From Herbaspirillum sp. Sphag64 (lineage in GTDB: Bacteria > Pseudomonadota > Gammaproteobacteria > Burkholderiales > Burkholderiaceae_D): 64,000 nucleotides of DNA. The stretch is from contig NZ_JACHYE010000001.1 in the NCBI RefSeq assembly GCF_014192645.1, positions 947,170 to 1,011,169 of the forward strand, read 5' to 3'. The notes under the pieces were generated by a model. It was not told the origin of the DNA. It saw only the letters and a program-made list of their open reading frames with translations, and did no database searches. This document shows, in pieces, positions 1 through 8,108 of the stretch; positions within the stretch are counted from its first letter, which is position 1, and each line of letters begins with the position of its first letter. Both the position numbers and the translations under genes were made by a program.

Positions 1-806
1 TGCTTGAACTTGCACCATGGACCATCATCAATCAAGGTGGCACCAAATTCGTTCAAAGCAACACCGTAAGCCCAGTCCCTGAAGCCACCTTCGGTGTACT
101 TCATAATATTGCCCTTGTGCACAATCGTGATGGAGGGCTTGTCATTGTCAATGGCATAGCGAATCGCCTTACGCACCAGGCGCTCGGTGCCTTCTCGCGA
201 TACAGGCTTGATCCCAAGCGCAGAGGTATCAGGGAAGCGCAACTGCTTGACGCCCATTTCCTTGACCAGGAAGTCGATCAGCTTCTGTGCGCCTTCAGAA
301 CCGGCAGGCCACTCAATGCCAGCATAAATGTCTTCCGAATTTTCTCTGAAAATGACCATATCCGTCTTCTCTGGCTCGCGCACTGGGGCTGGCACTCCCT
401 TGAAATAGCGTACAGGTCGCAGGCACACATAGAGATCGAGCTGCTGGCGCAACGCCACGCTGAGCGAACGAATACCACCGCTCACAGGCGTATTGAGCGG
501 CCCCTTGATCGATACAACATACTCTTTGACTGCCTCAACCGTCTCTTCCGGCAGCCAGGTGTCGGCACCATATAGCTTGGTTGCCTTTTCGCCAGCATAG
601 ATTTCCATCCAGTGGATCTTGCGCTGACCGCCATAAGCTTTTTCTACAGCAGCATCAATCACTTTTAACATCACAGGCGTTACATCAATGCCAGTTCCAT
701 CACCTTCGATATAGGGGATAATTGGTTGATGTGGCACATTGATGGAAAAATCTTGATTGACAGTGATTTTCTGACCTTCAGACGGCACCCTGATATGTTG
801 AGCCAT
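1..806 (-). CDS. icd: isocitrate dehydrogenase [NADP], partial (C-terminus outside window)
   Basis: NADP-dependent isocitrate dehydrogenase of the TCA cycle converts isocitrate to 2-oxoglutarate and CO2 in the cytoplasm. Only the first 268 codons lie in the window. The N-terminus [14 protein letters not shown] is followed by [10 protein letters not shown], whose first serine (Ser114) matches the AceK-phosphorylated Ser113 of E. coli Icd. [14 protein letters not shown] and the HKGNIMK segment are also typical. The ATG at 806 follows a GGAGAG ribosome binding site. It is divergent from rluE, an arrangement also seen in E. coli. Identity is secure; the rest of the gene cannot be seen. Confidence 0.97.
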   Translation of the reverse strand, partial: MAQHIRVPSEGQKITVNQDFSINVPHQPIIPYIEGDGTGIDVTPVMLKVIDAAVEKAYGGQRKIHWMEIYAGEKATKLYGADTWLPEETVEAVKEYVVSIKGPLNTPVSGGIRSLSVALRQQLDLYVCLRPVRYFKGVPAPVREPEKTDMVIFRENSEDIYAGIEWPAGSEGAQKLIDFLVKEMGVKQLRFPDTSALGIKPVSREGTERLVRKAIRYAIDNDKPSITIVHKGNIMKYTEGGFRDWAYGVALNEFGATLIDDGPWCKFK

Positions 807-1001
807 TCATTCTCTCCGGGGAATTGAGCTAAAAATTGAGCAAAAAAAAAGAAAGCGTTAGCAGCTGTCGAGAACCTCTAATAGCAACTGCACGGCGTAT
901 TGGGAATTGCCACAATTAGTCTTATATAAGATACAAGATGCTTGTTATAAATTATGCACCTGTATTTTACGCATTGCCACGTATTTGCGACACTAGGGAT
1001 C

Positions 1002-1577
1002 ATGCCTCTCATTCTATTCAACAAACCTTTTCAGGTACTTTGCCAGTTCTCCCCGGATCAGACGGATCTTGAGCGGGAAACTCTCTCCGATTACCTACGT
1101 ATTCCCGATATCTATCCCGCAGGGCGACTTGACGCAGACAGCGAAGGGCTGATGCTACTGACCAACGACGGCAAACTGCAGCATGCAATTAGTCATCCCG
1201 AATACAAGCAATCAAAAACCTATCTCGTGCAAGTTGAAGGAACGCCAGATGCCAATGCGCTAGCACACCTGCGTCAGCCACTCGATCTTGGAGATTTCAT
1301 CACGCAAGGAAGCCAAGTAAGTCAGGTTCAAGAACCAGCATGGCTCTGGCCTCGCAATCCACCAATCAGGCAACGCAAGAATCAAGCAACCAGCTGGCTG
1401 ATTATCACAATCAGCGAAGGAAAAAATCGACAGGTCAGACGGATGACAGCTGCGGTTGGCCTACCCACCCTACGGCTGGTACGTATTGCGATCGGCCCGT
1501 ACGCACTGCACACCGATCCTTTATTTCCAGGAGAATGGAAAACCGTAGATCCATCTGCATTGACAGAAAAACACTGA
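1002..1577 (+). CDS. rluE: 23S rRNA pseudouridine synthase RluE-like
   Basis: RsuA/RluE-family pseudouridine synthase; in E. coli RluE isomerises U2457 of 23S rRNA. The 191-residue protein begins MPLILFNKPF, the usual start of the short family members that lack an S4 domain. The catalytic-aspartate motif GRLDADSEGL and the C-terminal GKNRQVRRM motif are intact. An upstream in-frame ATG at 954 would add 16 residues with no family counterpart, so I start at 1002, which has AGGGA just upstream. It is divergent from icd. Target-site assignment follows from the family and was not tested. Confidence 0.9.
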   Translation: MPLILFNKPFQVLCQFSPDQTDLERETLSDYLRIPDIYPAGRLDADSEGLMLLTNDGKLQHAISHPEYKQSKTYLVQVEGTPDANALAHLRQPLDLGDFITQGSQVSQVQEPAWLWPRNPPIRQRKNQATSWLIITISEGKNRQVRRMTAAVGLPTLRLVRIAIGPYALHTDPLFPGEWKTVDPSALTEKH

Positions 1578-1731
1578 CAAATCCCTCACCACAGATCAAA
1601 GAACTGCAAACAAGTTGCAACAAATTATTTTTTTTAGAAATTTGTGTCAACCAAGCCCTGACCCCCTCGTTATTGTCAGTGATTCACGAGAATCGCCGTT
1701 TTCTTAACATGTTAAATTGAAGGACTGCAAA

Positions 1732-1938
1732 ATGAAAAAATTGATCGCTGCTCTGATCGCTGGTCTGTTCGCCACTTCCGTGTTCGCACAAGCTGCAGCT
1801 CCTGCTGCTCCAGCTGCTGACGCTGCAAAGACAGAAGCTGCTGCTCCAAAGGCTAAGAAAGCGAAGAAGGCCAAGAAGGCTAAGAAGGCTAAGAAGGCTG
1901 CTGCTGCTCCAGCTGCTGACGCTGCTCCAGCTAAGTAA
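1732..1938 (+). CDS. small secreted Lys/Ala-repeat protein, unknown function
   Basis: A 68-residue protein of unknown function. Residues 1-20 (MKKLIAALIAGLFATSVFA) form a clear signal peptide with an AXA-type cleavage site. The mature part is almost only Ala, Pro and Lys: an Ala/Pro stretch, five Lys-Lys-Ala units and another Ala/Pro tail. The KKA units are encoded by near-identical 9-nt tandem repeats at 1855-1899, so copy number may vary. The composition recalls histone H1-like tails, but the signal peptide argues for export. AAGGA precedes the ATG, and a strong terminator follows. Translation is likely; function is not inferable. Confidence 0.75.
   Translation: MKKLIAALIAGLFATSVFAQAAAPAAPAADAAKTEAAAPKAKKAKKAKKAKKAKKAAAAPAADAAPAK
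1855..1899 (+). repeat. five tandem 9-nt repeats encoding Lys-Lys-Ala
   Basis: Five consecutive units of the form AAGAARGCN, three of them identical, lie inside the small secreted protein gene. Unit number is a natural candidate for slippage variation between strains. Confidence 0.85.
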
Positions 1939-1957
1939 TTTAGCTTTAGCAATATCA

Positions 1958-1984
1958 AAAGGCAGGCTTGTCCTGCCTTTTTTT
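1958..1984 (+). terminator. rho-independent terminator after the Lys/Ala-repeat gene
   Basis: Perfect 9-bp stem AAAGGCAGG / CCTGCCTTT with a 5-nt loop, followed by a run of T. It starts about 20 bp after the stop codon and shows that the small gene is monocistronic. Confidence 0.9.
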
Positions 1985-2118
1985 ACGCCTGCACGCTTCA
2001 CCGTCGACCCACAGCCACACGGCGTTAAGTCATGCAGTTAAGCAAAGCGAGTGCGCAAGCACACACAAACTTCCCTTATAATCTTCAGCTCCCCGTCTCC
2101 ACGAACCCTCCATCTACT

Positions 2119-2559
2119 ATGCGCCGCTCAATCGCACTATTAACCACACTTGTCGCATTAGCAACTTCACTCCCCCTGTACGCCCAGCAACCTCAGCGAT
2201 TTCAAACGACCACACTCAATGCTGGTCTTTATCTGATCAAGGCGGAAGTCGCCACCACCGAAGCCCAGCGCGAGCAAGGCCTGATGTTCCGCGAGAAATT
2301 GGGTAGCAATGAGGGGATGGTCTTTTTGTTTGGTGCGCCAGCTGGCGTCTGTATGTGGATGAAGAATACGCTGATCCCGCTGTCCGTGGCATTCATGGAT
2401 GAGCATGGCAAAATCATCAACATCGAAGAAATGAAAGAACAGACACTGGATTCGCATTGCGCGATCCGACCTGCCACTTATGCACTGGAGATGAACAAGG
2501 GATGGTTCAAGCAAAAGAACATCCAGCCTGGCATGACTATCGAAGGGCTAGCACGCTAA
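2119..2559 (+). CDS. exported DUF192 family protein
   Basis: A 146-residue protein of the DUF192 family (COG1430), small exported proteins of unknown biochemical function. Residues 1-22 are a signal peptide ending LPLYA. The family hallmarks are present: REQGLMFRE, the G-M-V-F-L-F strand, VCMWMKNTLIPLSVAF and the C-terminal YALEMNKGW. The frame stays open upstream to 2032, but those residues are not signal-like, and the ATG at 2119 puts the signal peptide at the N-terminus. It stands alone between two terminators. Family call is secure; role unknown. Confidence 0.88.
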   Translation: MRRSIALLTTLVALATSLPLYAQQPQRFQTTTLNAGLYLIKAEVATTEAQREQGLMFREKLGSNEGMVFLFGAPAGVCMWMKNTLIPLSVAFMDEHGKIINIEEMKEQTLDSHCAIRPATYALEMNKGWFKQKNIQPGMTIEGLAR

Positions 2560-2650
2560 GCTTCGCATCGATCAGATGTTGCACTTTTAGGTCAGAAAGA
2601 GTGCAACAACTCAATCATGGAAGCACATAAAAAAACGAAAACACAAATAC

Positions 2651-2679
2651 AAAAACCCGCCAGACTAATCGAGCGGGTT
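2651..2679 (-). terminator. rho-independent terminator of rpsT
   Basis: On the minus strand AACCCGC pairs with GCGGGTT across a 12-nt loop and is followed by a T-rich tract. It lies about 100 bp beyond the rpsT stop codon. The rest of the 2560-2782 gap shows no gene. Confidence 0.8.
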
Positions 2680-2782
2680 AATGTCACAACACAAGATGCT
2701 TACAGTTCAGCAGGGCGGAAGCGGAGCTACGCTGCTTCAGTTTGCTTTGAACTGGTAGTACTGAAGTACTATCGACTACGAA

Positions 2783-3049
2783 TTAAGCAGCCAGTGCCTT
2801 CAGAGCAGCAGCCAGACGGCTCTTATGGCGAGCAGCCTTGTTCTTGTGGATGATTTTCTTGTCGGCAATGCTGTCGATGGTCGACACGGACGCCTGGAAT
2901 ACGGAAGTAGCAGCAGCCTTGTCGCCTGCGGCGATCGCCTTGCGAACAGCCTTGATTGCTGTACGCAGCGTCGAACGCTGGCTGGAGTTGTGCGCGTTTT
3001 GCTTAACAGCTTGACGAGCACGCTTGCGTGCTTGTGCGGTATTTGCCAT
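2783..3049 (-). CDS. rpsT: 30S ribosomal protein S20
   Basis: Ribosomal protein S20 binds 16S rRNA in the small subunit. The 88-residue, Lys/Arg/Ala-rich product begins [13 protein letters not shown] and carries the conserved [14 protein letters not shown] segment near the C-terminus. Length matches the family. It is divergent from murJ, a common betaproteobacterial order. Confidence 0.98.
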   Translation of the reverse strand: MANTAQARKRARQAVKQNAHNSSQRSTLRTAIKAVRKAIAAGDKAAATSVFQASVSTIDSIADKKIIHKNKAARHKSRLAAALKALAA

Positions 3050-3326
3050 GAATAATTATCCTAAATCGAGATCGAATGCATCGCAATCCTGATAACTTGC
3101 GAGGCGTAAATTCTGTAGAGCCTTCGATTATAACCATTTCCGTCCAAACTAGCAAACACTTAAGGGCATAACCGCCTGTTGCGTTGCAAAGTGTCCAAAT
3201 TGCTGAACGGCATCGCCAGTAACCCCATAATGGTTTTGGCTCATTTCTGACATTCAGTCAGCCAGCGCCGATCCCGATTGACAAGCTTGTCAATATCGCC
3301 AGTGACGACAGCTATAATGCCGACCC

Positions 3327-4877
3327 ATGAACTTGCACAAAACGCTTGCCACCGTCTCTGGCATGACGATGCTCTCACGCATCACTGGCCTGGCTCGAGA
3401 AATTCTGTTTGCCAGGGCATTTGGAGCCTCGGCCTATACCGATGCCTTCAATGTTGCATTCCGTATTCCTAACCTGCTGCGCCGCCTGTTCGCAGAAGGG
3501 GCGTTCTCACAGGCTTTTGTTCCCATTCTTGCCGAGTACAAAAATCAAAAAGGCGAGGCTGCAACTAAGAATTTGGTTGATCATGTCGCAACGGTGTTGA
3601 TATGGGTCATGCTGGCAACCACTCTGATCGGGATTTTGGCGACCCCGGTCATTGTTTATTTCATTGCAACCGGCCTGAAGTATAACCAGTCCGCATTTGA
3701 TGCCGGTGTCGTGATGACACGCATCATGTTTCCTTATATTGGTTTTATGGCCTTTGTGGCCTTGGCTGGCGGCATTCTCAATACATGGCGGGAGTTCAAG
3801 ATCCCGGCTTTCACCTCGGTCATGCTCAACGTATCCTTCATCATCGCTTCGCTGTTCGTGGCGCCGTATCTGCAGCAACCAATCTATGCAATGGCTTTCG
3901 CTGTCTTCGTCGGCGGCATACTGCAAGTCATGCTGCAGATTCCTGCTTTGATCAAGATCGGCATGCTGCCACGCCTCTACTGGAATCCGATGATTGGCCT
4001 GCAGGATGAAGGCGTTCGTCGCGTTCTCAAAAAAATGGGACCGGCCGTATTCGCTGTGTCGGCCGCGCAGATCAGCTTGATGATCAATACCAATATTGCG
4101 TCCCGCCTCGCGCATGGCAGTGTGTCATGGCTTTCCTATGCTGATCGCCTGATGGAGTTTCCAACAGCGTTACTGGGCGTCGCGCTCGGTACCATTCTGT
4201 TGCCAAGCTTGTCCAATGCGCATGCGGAAAATGACATGGAGGAATACTCGGCCTTGCTGGATTGGGGCCTGCGCCTGACCTTTTTGCTGGCGCTACCATG
4301 CGCCGTCGGGCTGGCGACGCTATCGGAACCGCTAACAGCGACACTGTTTCATTATGGAAAATTCGATAGTGTTTCAGTGGCAATGACGGCGCATGCGCTG
4401 GTTGCCTATGGTGTTGGCCTGATCGGTCTGATCCTGGTCAAGATCCTCGCACCCGGCTTTTATGCCAAACAGGATATTCGTACGCCAGTGAAAATCGCCA
4501 TCGGGGTGTTGATCGCCACGCAGTTGATGAATTACCTGTTTGTTCCCTGGATCGCCCATGCAGGACTGGCACTGTCCATCGGATTAGGCGCCTGCCTGAA
4601 TGCATCCTTTTTGTTCTGGGGTTTGCGTCGCCGTAACATCTATGTGCCGCGACCGGGCTGGGGCATGTTTCTGGCAAAACTCGCCGGGGCACTGATACTG
4701 TTGGCGCTGGCAGCTATCATCATCTCTCATCGTTTTGATTGGATTGGTCTGCGCGCACATCCTGGCTTGCGAGTCGGCGCATTGCTGCTGGTCCTGTGCG
4801 CCTGCGCGATCGCTTATTTCGGATCCTTGATGGCAATGGGTTTCCGCTTGCGCGACTTCAAGCGGATCTCTCGCTAG
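3327..4877 (+). CDS. murJ: lipid II flippase MurJ (MviN)
   Basis: Inner-membrane MOP-superfamily flippase that moves lipid II to the periplasmic face for peptidoglycan synthesis. The 516-residue protein begins MNLHKTLATVSGMTMLSRITGLAREIL. It carries the conserved ARAFGAS, NLLRRLFAEGAFSQAFVP and RTPVKIA segments, the arginines of which line the cavity in characterised MurJ. Repeated hydrophobic stretches fit the 14-helix fold. The stop at 4877 is followed by the SirB1-like gene on the same strand 119 bp later. Confidence 0.97.
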   Translation: MNLHKTLATVSGMTMLSRITGLAREILFARAFGASAYTDAFNVAFRIPNLLRRLFAEGAFSQAFVPILAEYKNQKGEAATKNLVDHVATVLIWVMLATTLIGILATPVIVYFIATGLKYNQSAFDAGVVMTRIMFPYIGFMAFVALAGGILNTWREFKIPAFTSVMLNVSFIIASLFVAPYLQQPIYAMAFAVFVGGILQVMLQIPALIKIGMLPRLYWNPMIGLQDEGVRRVLKKMGPAVFAVSAAQISLMINTNIASRLAHGSVSWLSYADRLMEFPTALLGVALGTILLPSLSNAHAENDMEEYSALLDWGLRLTFLLALPCAVGLATLSEPLTATLFHYGKFDSVSVAMTAHALVAYGVGLIGLILVKILAPGFYAKQDIRTPVKIAIGVLIATQLMNYLFVPWIAHAGLALSIGLGACLNASFLFWGLRRRNIYVPRPGWGMFLAKLAGALILLALAAIIISHRFDWIGLRAHPGLRVGALLLVLCACAIAYFGSLMAMGFRLRDFKRISR

Positions 4878-4996
4878 ATCCGTGCATGAGCTCCACACGG
4901 TAAATGATGGGTCTACGCAACATCGCTGTTGCGCCGACGCGCCATTGCCGTGCAAACATTTTACAAACGGCGATATTTTGGTGGCATGATCAAGCC

Positions 4997-5836
4997 ATGA
5001 CGCCAACTCCTCTCGACTATTTCTCGTCACTGGTTCGTCAAGATGACGCGATTCCGCTGTTCGAATCGGCATTGACGCTTGGTCAGGATTGCTATCCTGA
5101 TGTCGATATTTTTGCCTGTCAGATTGAAGTCGACCAGATGGCTCTGAAGCTGAAGCAACGCCTGTCGGCAGATGCCTCGCATATCCAGAAGCTACGGGTG
5201 CTCAATCACTTCTTCTTTCAGGAACAAGCCTTCGCAGGCAACATCAATAACTACTACGACCCCGACAACAGTTACCTGCATCGCGTCATCAGTTCGCGCC
5301 GCGGCATTCCTATCTCGCTTGCAGTGCTCTATATGGAGCTAGGTCAGCAGATTGGATTGAATATGAAGGGAGTCTCTTTTCCCGGTCATTTCTTGATGAA
5401 ACTGTCTGTACAGTCGGGCGACATTGTGCTGGACCCGATGAATGGCAGCAGCCTCTCAAGAGAAGAGCTCGAGGAGCGCCTGGAACCCTATCTGGAACGC
5501 CGCGATTACGGCGACGAACTACCGCTCGCGGCCTATTTGCGAGCCGCCCATCCGCGTGAAATCCTTACTCGCATGCTGCGTAATCTGAAGGCAATCTACA
5601 CAGAAAGCCACCATTGGCAGCATGTGCTGGAAGTGCAACAACGGTTGGTGATTCTCTTGCCCGATGAAATCACCGAACGGCGCGATCGTGGACTTGCCCA
5701 TGCGCATCTTGCCGAAGCACAAGCCGCGCTCGATGACCTGGAGGCGTATTTGACGTTGCGACCAGATGCCGAAGATGCCGATAGCGTGCGCCAAAAATTA
5801 CCAGAGCTGCGGCATGCCTGCCGCCGCCCTAACTGA
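4997..5836 (+). CDS. SirB1/YchA family transglutaminase-like protein
   Basis: A 279-residue protein of the SirB1 family: an N-terminal transglutaminase-like fold (about residues 30-180) and a C-terminal tetratricopeptide-like region (about 190-270, with HWQHVLEVQQRLV and the ARAH-type helices). Family motifs seen are LNHFFFQEQAF, NYYDPDNSYLHRVI, RRGIPISLAVLY and the VSFPGHFLMK strand with its histidine. The protease-like cysteine is generally absent in this family. An open frame extends upstream to 4904, but only the ATG at 4997 gives the conserved N-terminus. Function is poorly defined. Confidence 0.85.
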   Translation: MTPTPLDYFSSLVRQDDAIPLFESALTLGQDCYPDVDIFACQIEVDQMALKLKQRLSADASHIQKLRVLNHFFFQEQAFAGNINNYYDPDNSYLHRVISSRRGIPISLAVLYMELGQQIGLNMKGVSFPGHFLMKLSVQSGDIVLDPMNGSSLSREELEERLEPYLERRDYGDELPLAAYLRAAHPREILTRMLRNLKAIYTESHHWQHVLEVQQRLVILLPDEITERRDRGLAHAHLAEAQAALDDLEAYLTLRPDAEDADSVRQKLPELRHACRRPN

Positions 5837-5857
5837 TAGTGCGGCACGCCTGAAGCA

Positions 5858-7774
5858 TCATCCCTTGGTGCGCGCCTCGATTGTTTCCCAGCGCTCCAGG
5901 CTTTCCAGCAGTTGACCATCAATTTCAGCAAAGCGTACGTTCAGACGTGTTGCTTCATCAGATCCTTGCTTGTACAGATCCGGATCGGCCAGTTTCTCGG
6001 AAATACTTTTCTGTTCTGCTTCTAACTGCGCGATCAGCTTGGGCAACTCCTCCAGCTCACGTTGCTCCTTGTAGCTCAGCTTTTTCGGCTTGGACGCAGG
6101 TGCTGCGACGACGACCGGCTCCGCAATCTTTGCCTCGGACCTGACATCATTTTTTGGCTTGCTAGCCTGCGCCTGCATGCTAGAACGGACGCGCTCCCAG
6201 TCGCTATAGCCACCGACATATTCACGCCATACACCGTCACCTTCCGATGCAATCACCTGGGTGACAACATTATCGAGGAAGGTACGATCGTGGCTGACCA
6301 GGAAAACGGTGCCACTGTACTCTTCGAGTAACTCTTCGAGCAGCTCCAGCGTATCGATATCGAGGTCATTGGTCGGTTCATCGAGTACCAGCACATTGGC
6401 CGGCTTGGCAAACAGGCGCGCTAGCAAGAGCCGGTTGCGTTCACCGCCTGACAAGGTACGCACCGGGGAGCGTGCACGCTCGGGTGCAAAGAGAAAATCA
6501 CCCAAGTACGTCATCACATGCTTGCGCTGACCGTTGACTTCAACCCAGTCACTGCCCGGGGCAATCGTGTCTGCCAGACTGGCTTCTTCGTTCAACTGGG
6601 TACGCATCTGGTCGAAATACGCCACCTGCAGTTTGGTACCCTGACGCACACTCCCACTATCGGGTGTGTCTTCACCGAGAATCAGCTTGAGCAGGGTTGT
6701 TTTACCGGCACCGTTCTGACCAATCAAACCGATCTTGTCGCCGCGCATCAGAATGCCGCTGAAGTCACGCACAATGGTTTTCTCGCCATAGGCCTTGTTG
6801 ACGTTTTCCAGCTCCGCCACGATTTTCCCTGAACGCTCGCCGGACGACACTTCCAGCTTGACCTGACCTTGCCGGTCACGACGCGCACCGCGCTCCAGCC
6901 GCAAAGCTTCCAGCCGACGCACACGGCCTTCATCACGCGTACGACGGGCTTGTACACCCTTGCGAATCCAGACTTCTTCCTGCGCCAGGAATTTATCAAA
7001 CTTGGCGTTCTCGACTTCTTCGTTGGCCAGCAGCTCGGCCTTGCGCGCCTGGTAGGTGCTGAAGTTGCCGGGGAAAGATAATAGCTTGCCACGGTCGAGC
7101 TCGATGATACGCGTAGCGACATTGTCCAGAAAGCTACGGTCATGGGTAATGAACAGCACGCTGCCTTTGTAATCACGCAGCAAACCTTCAAGCCACAAAA
7201 TAGAGCCAAAGTCGAGGTGATTGGTCGGTTCGTCGAGCAGCAGAACATCTGGCGCACCAACCAGGCCACATGCCAGCGCCACGCGCTTTTGCATACCGCC
7301 AGAGAGCTCGCCGATCAGCGACTCACCGTTGAGATTGAGCTTGGCCAGCGTGGTTTCGACCTTGTTGTTGAGACTCCAGGCGTCGGCCGCATCAAGCTTC
7401 AACTGAATGTCGTGCATGCGCTCCATCAGTGCTTCATCATTGTCGCCACCAAACTGACCGGTGAGCGCTTCATATTCTGTCAGCAAGGATGGCAATTCGC
7501 CCAGGCCAGAAGCTACCGCATCGAAAATAGACATCTCGGATGGGAAATGCGGCTCCTGATCTACATAAGCAATCTTTAAGCCCTGCTGCATGACCAGCAA
7601 GCCATCATCGAGTTTGGAGCGTGCCGCAATGATCTTGAGCAGTGACGACTTGCCGGTACCGTTGCGGCCAATCAAGCCGACCCGCTCTCCGATTTCTAGG
7701 GAAAACTCGGCGTGATCGAGAAGTGCGACGTGTCCGAATGCCAGTTGAGCATTGGAGAGAGAAATGACTGCCAT
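5858..7774 (-). CDS. uup: ABC-F family ATPase Uup
   Basis: Soluble ABC-F ATPase with two nucleotide-binding domains and no membrane domain. Uup in E. coli affects transposon excision and ribosome-related stress. In the 638-residue protein, Walker A GRNGTGKSS is at 36-44, the first signature LSGGM at 157-161 and Walker B LLLDEP at 178-183. A second set (GQNGAGKTT, LSGGE, LVLDEPTND) lies in the C-terminal half. The tail (about 560-638) is charged and coiled-coil-like, as in the Uup DNA-binding domain. The frame is open to 7903, but family alignment starts at MAVISL (ATG at 7774). Confidence 0.92.
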   Translation of the reverse strand: MAVISLSNAQLAFGHVALLDHAEFSLEIGERVGLIGRNGTGKSSLLKIIAARSKLDDGLLVMQQGLKIAYVDQEPHFPSEMSIFDAVASGLGELPSLLTEYEALTGQFGGDNDEALMERMHDIQLKLDAADAWSLNNKVETTLAKLNLNGESLIGELSGGMQKRVALACGLVGAPDVLLLDEPTNHLDFGSILWLEGLLRDYKGSVLFITHDRSFLDNVATRIIELDRGKLLSFPGNFSTYQARKAELLANEEVENAKFDKFLAQEEVWIRKGVQARRTRDEGRVRRLEALRLERGARRDRQGQVKLEVSSGERSGKIVAELENVNKAYGEKTIVRDFSGILMRGDKIGLIGQNGAGKTTLLKLILGEDTPDSGSVRQGTKLQVAYFDQMRTQLNEEASLADTIAPGSDWVEVNGQRKHVMTYLGDFLFAPERARSPVRTLSGGERNRLLLARLFAKPANVLVLDEPTNDLDIDTLELLEELLEEYSGTVFLVSHDRTFLDNVVTQVIASEGDGVWREYVGGYSDWERVRSSMQAQASKPKNDVRSEAKIAEPVVVAAPASKPKKLSYKEQRELEELPKLIAQLEAEQKSISEKLADPDLYKQGSDEATRLNVRFAEIDGQLLESLERWETIEARTKG

Positions 7775-8108
7775 AAAGGTACCGGAGGAAGAGTAGCGAC
7801 AAGCAATGAATGAAGGAGATTCCAGACTGACAACAACCCGCTTTGATATTGCAAATCGAGCGCAGCGTGGAAAAGATGGCATTGTACCGATTGTGCGACG
7901 CAATAGGTTGGCTAAAGCGCGATCAGGCTCTGGGCTGCAAGCTTGTCATTTTGAAACTTCACTTATGTTTTCGATGCCAGAAAGAAATAAAGCCTCGTTA
8001 CGCAAGCTGCACTGCATCGCCTGAACACGTAAACCTTGGCCAACGAGCCTGTTTGAACGCGTTCCGCGCTTGCGCATGTTGTAAGATACGGCACGTCCTT
8101 CACTGACA
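7775..8108. other. divergent intergenic region uup / ponA (334 bp), no gene recognised
   Basis: Promoters for the two divergent genes must lie here. The short open frames in it have no family features and no convincing ribosome binding site. I see no strong hairpin. Confidence 0.6.
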
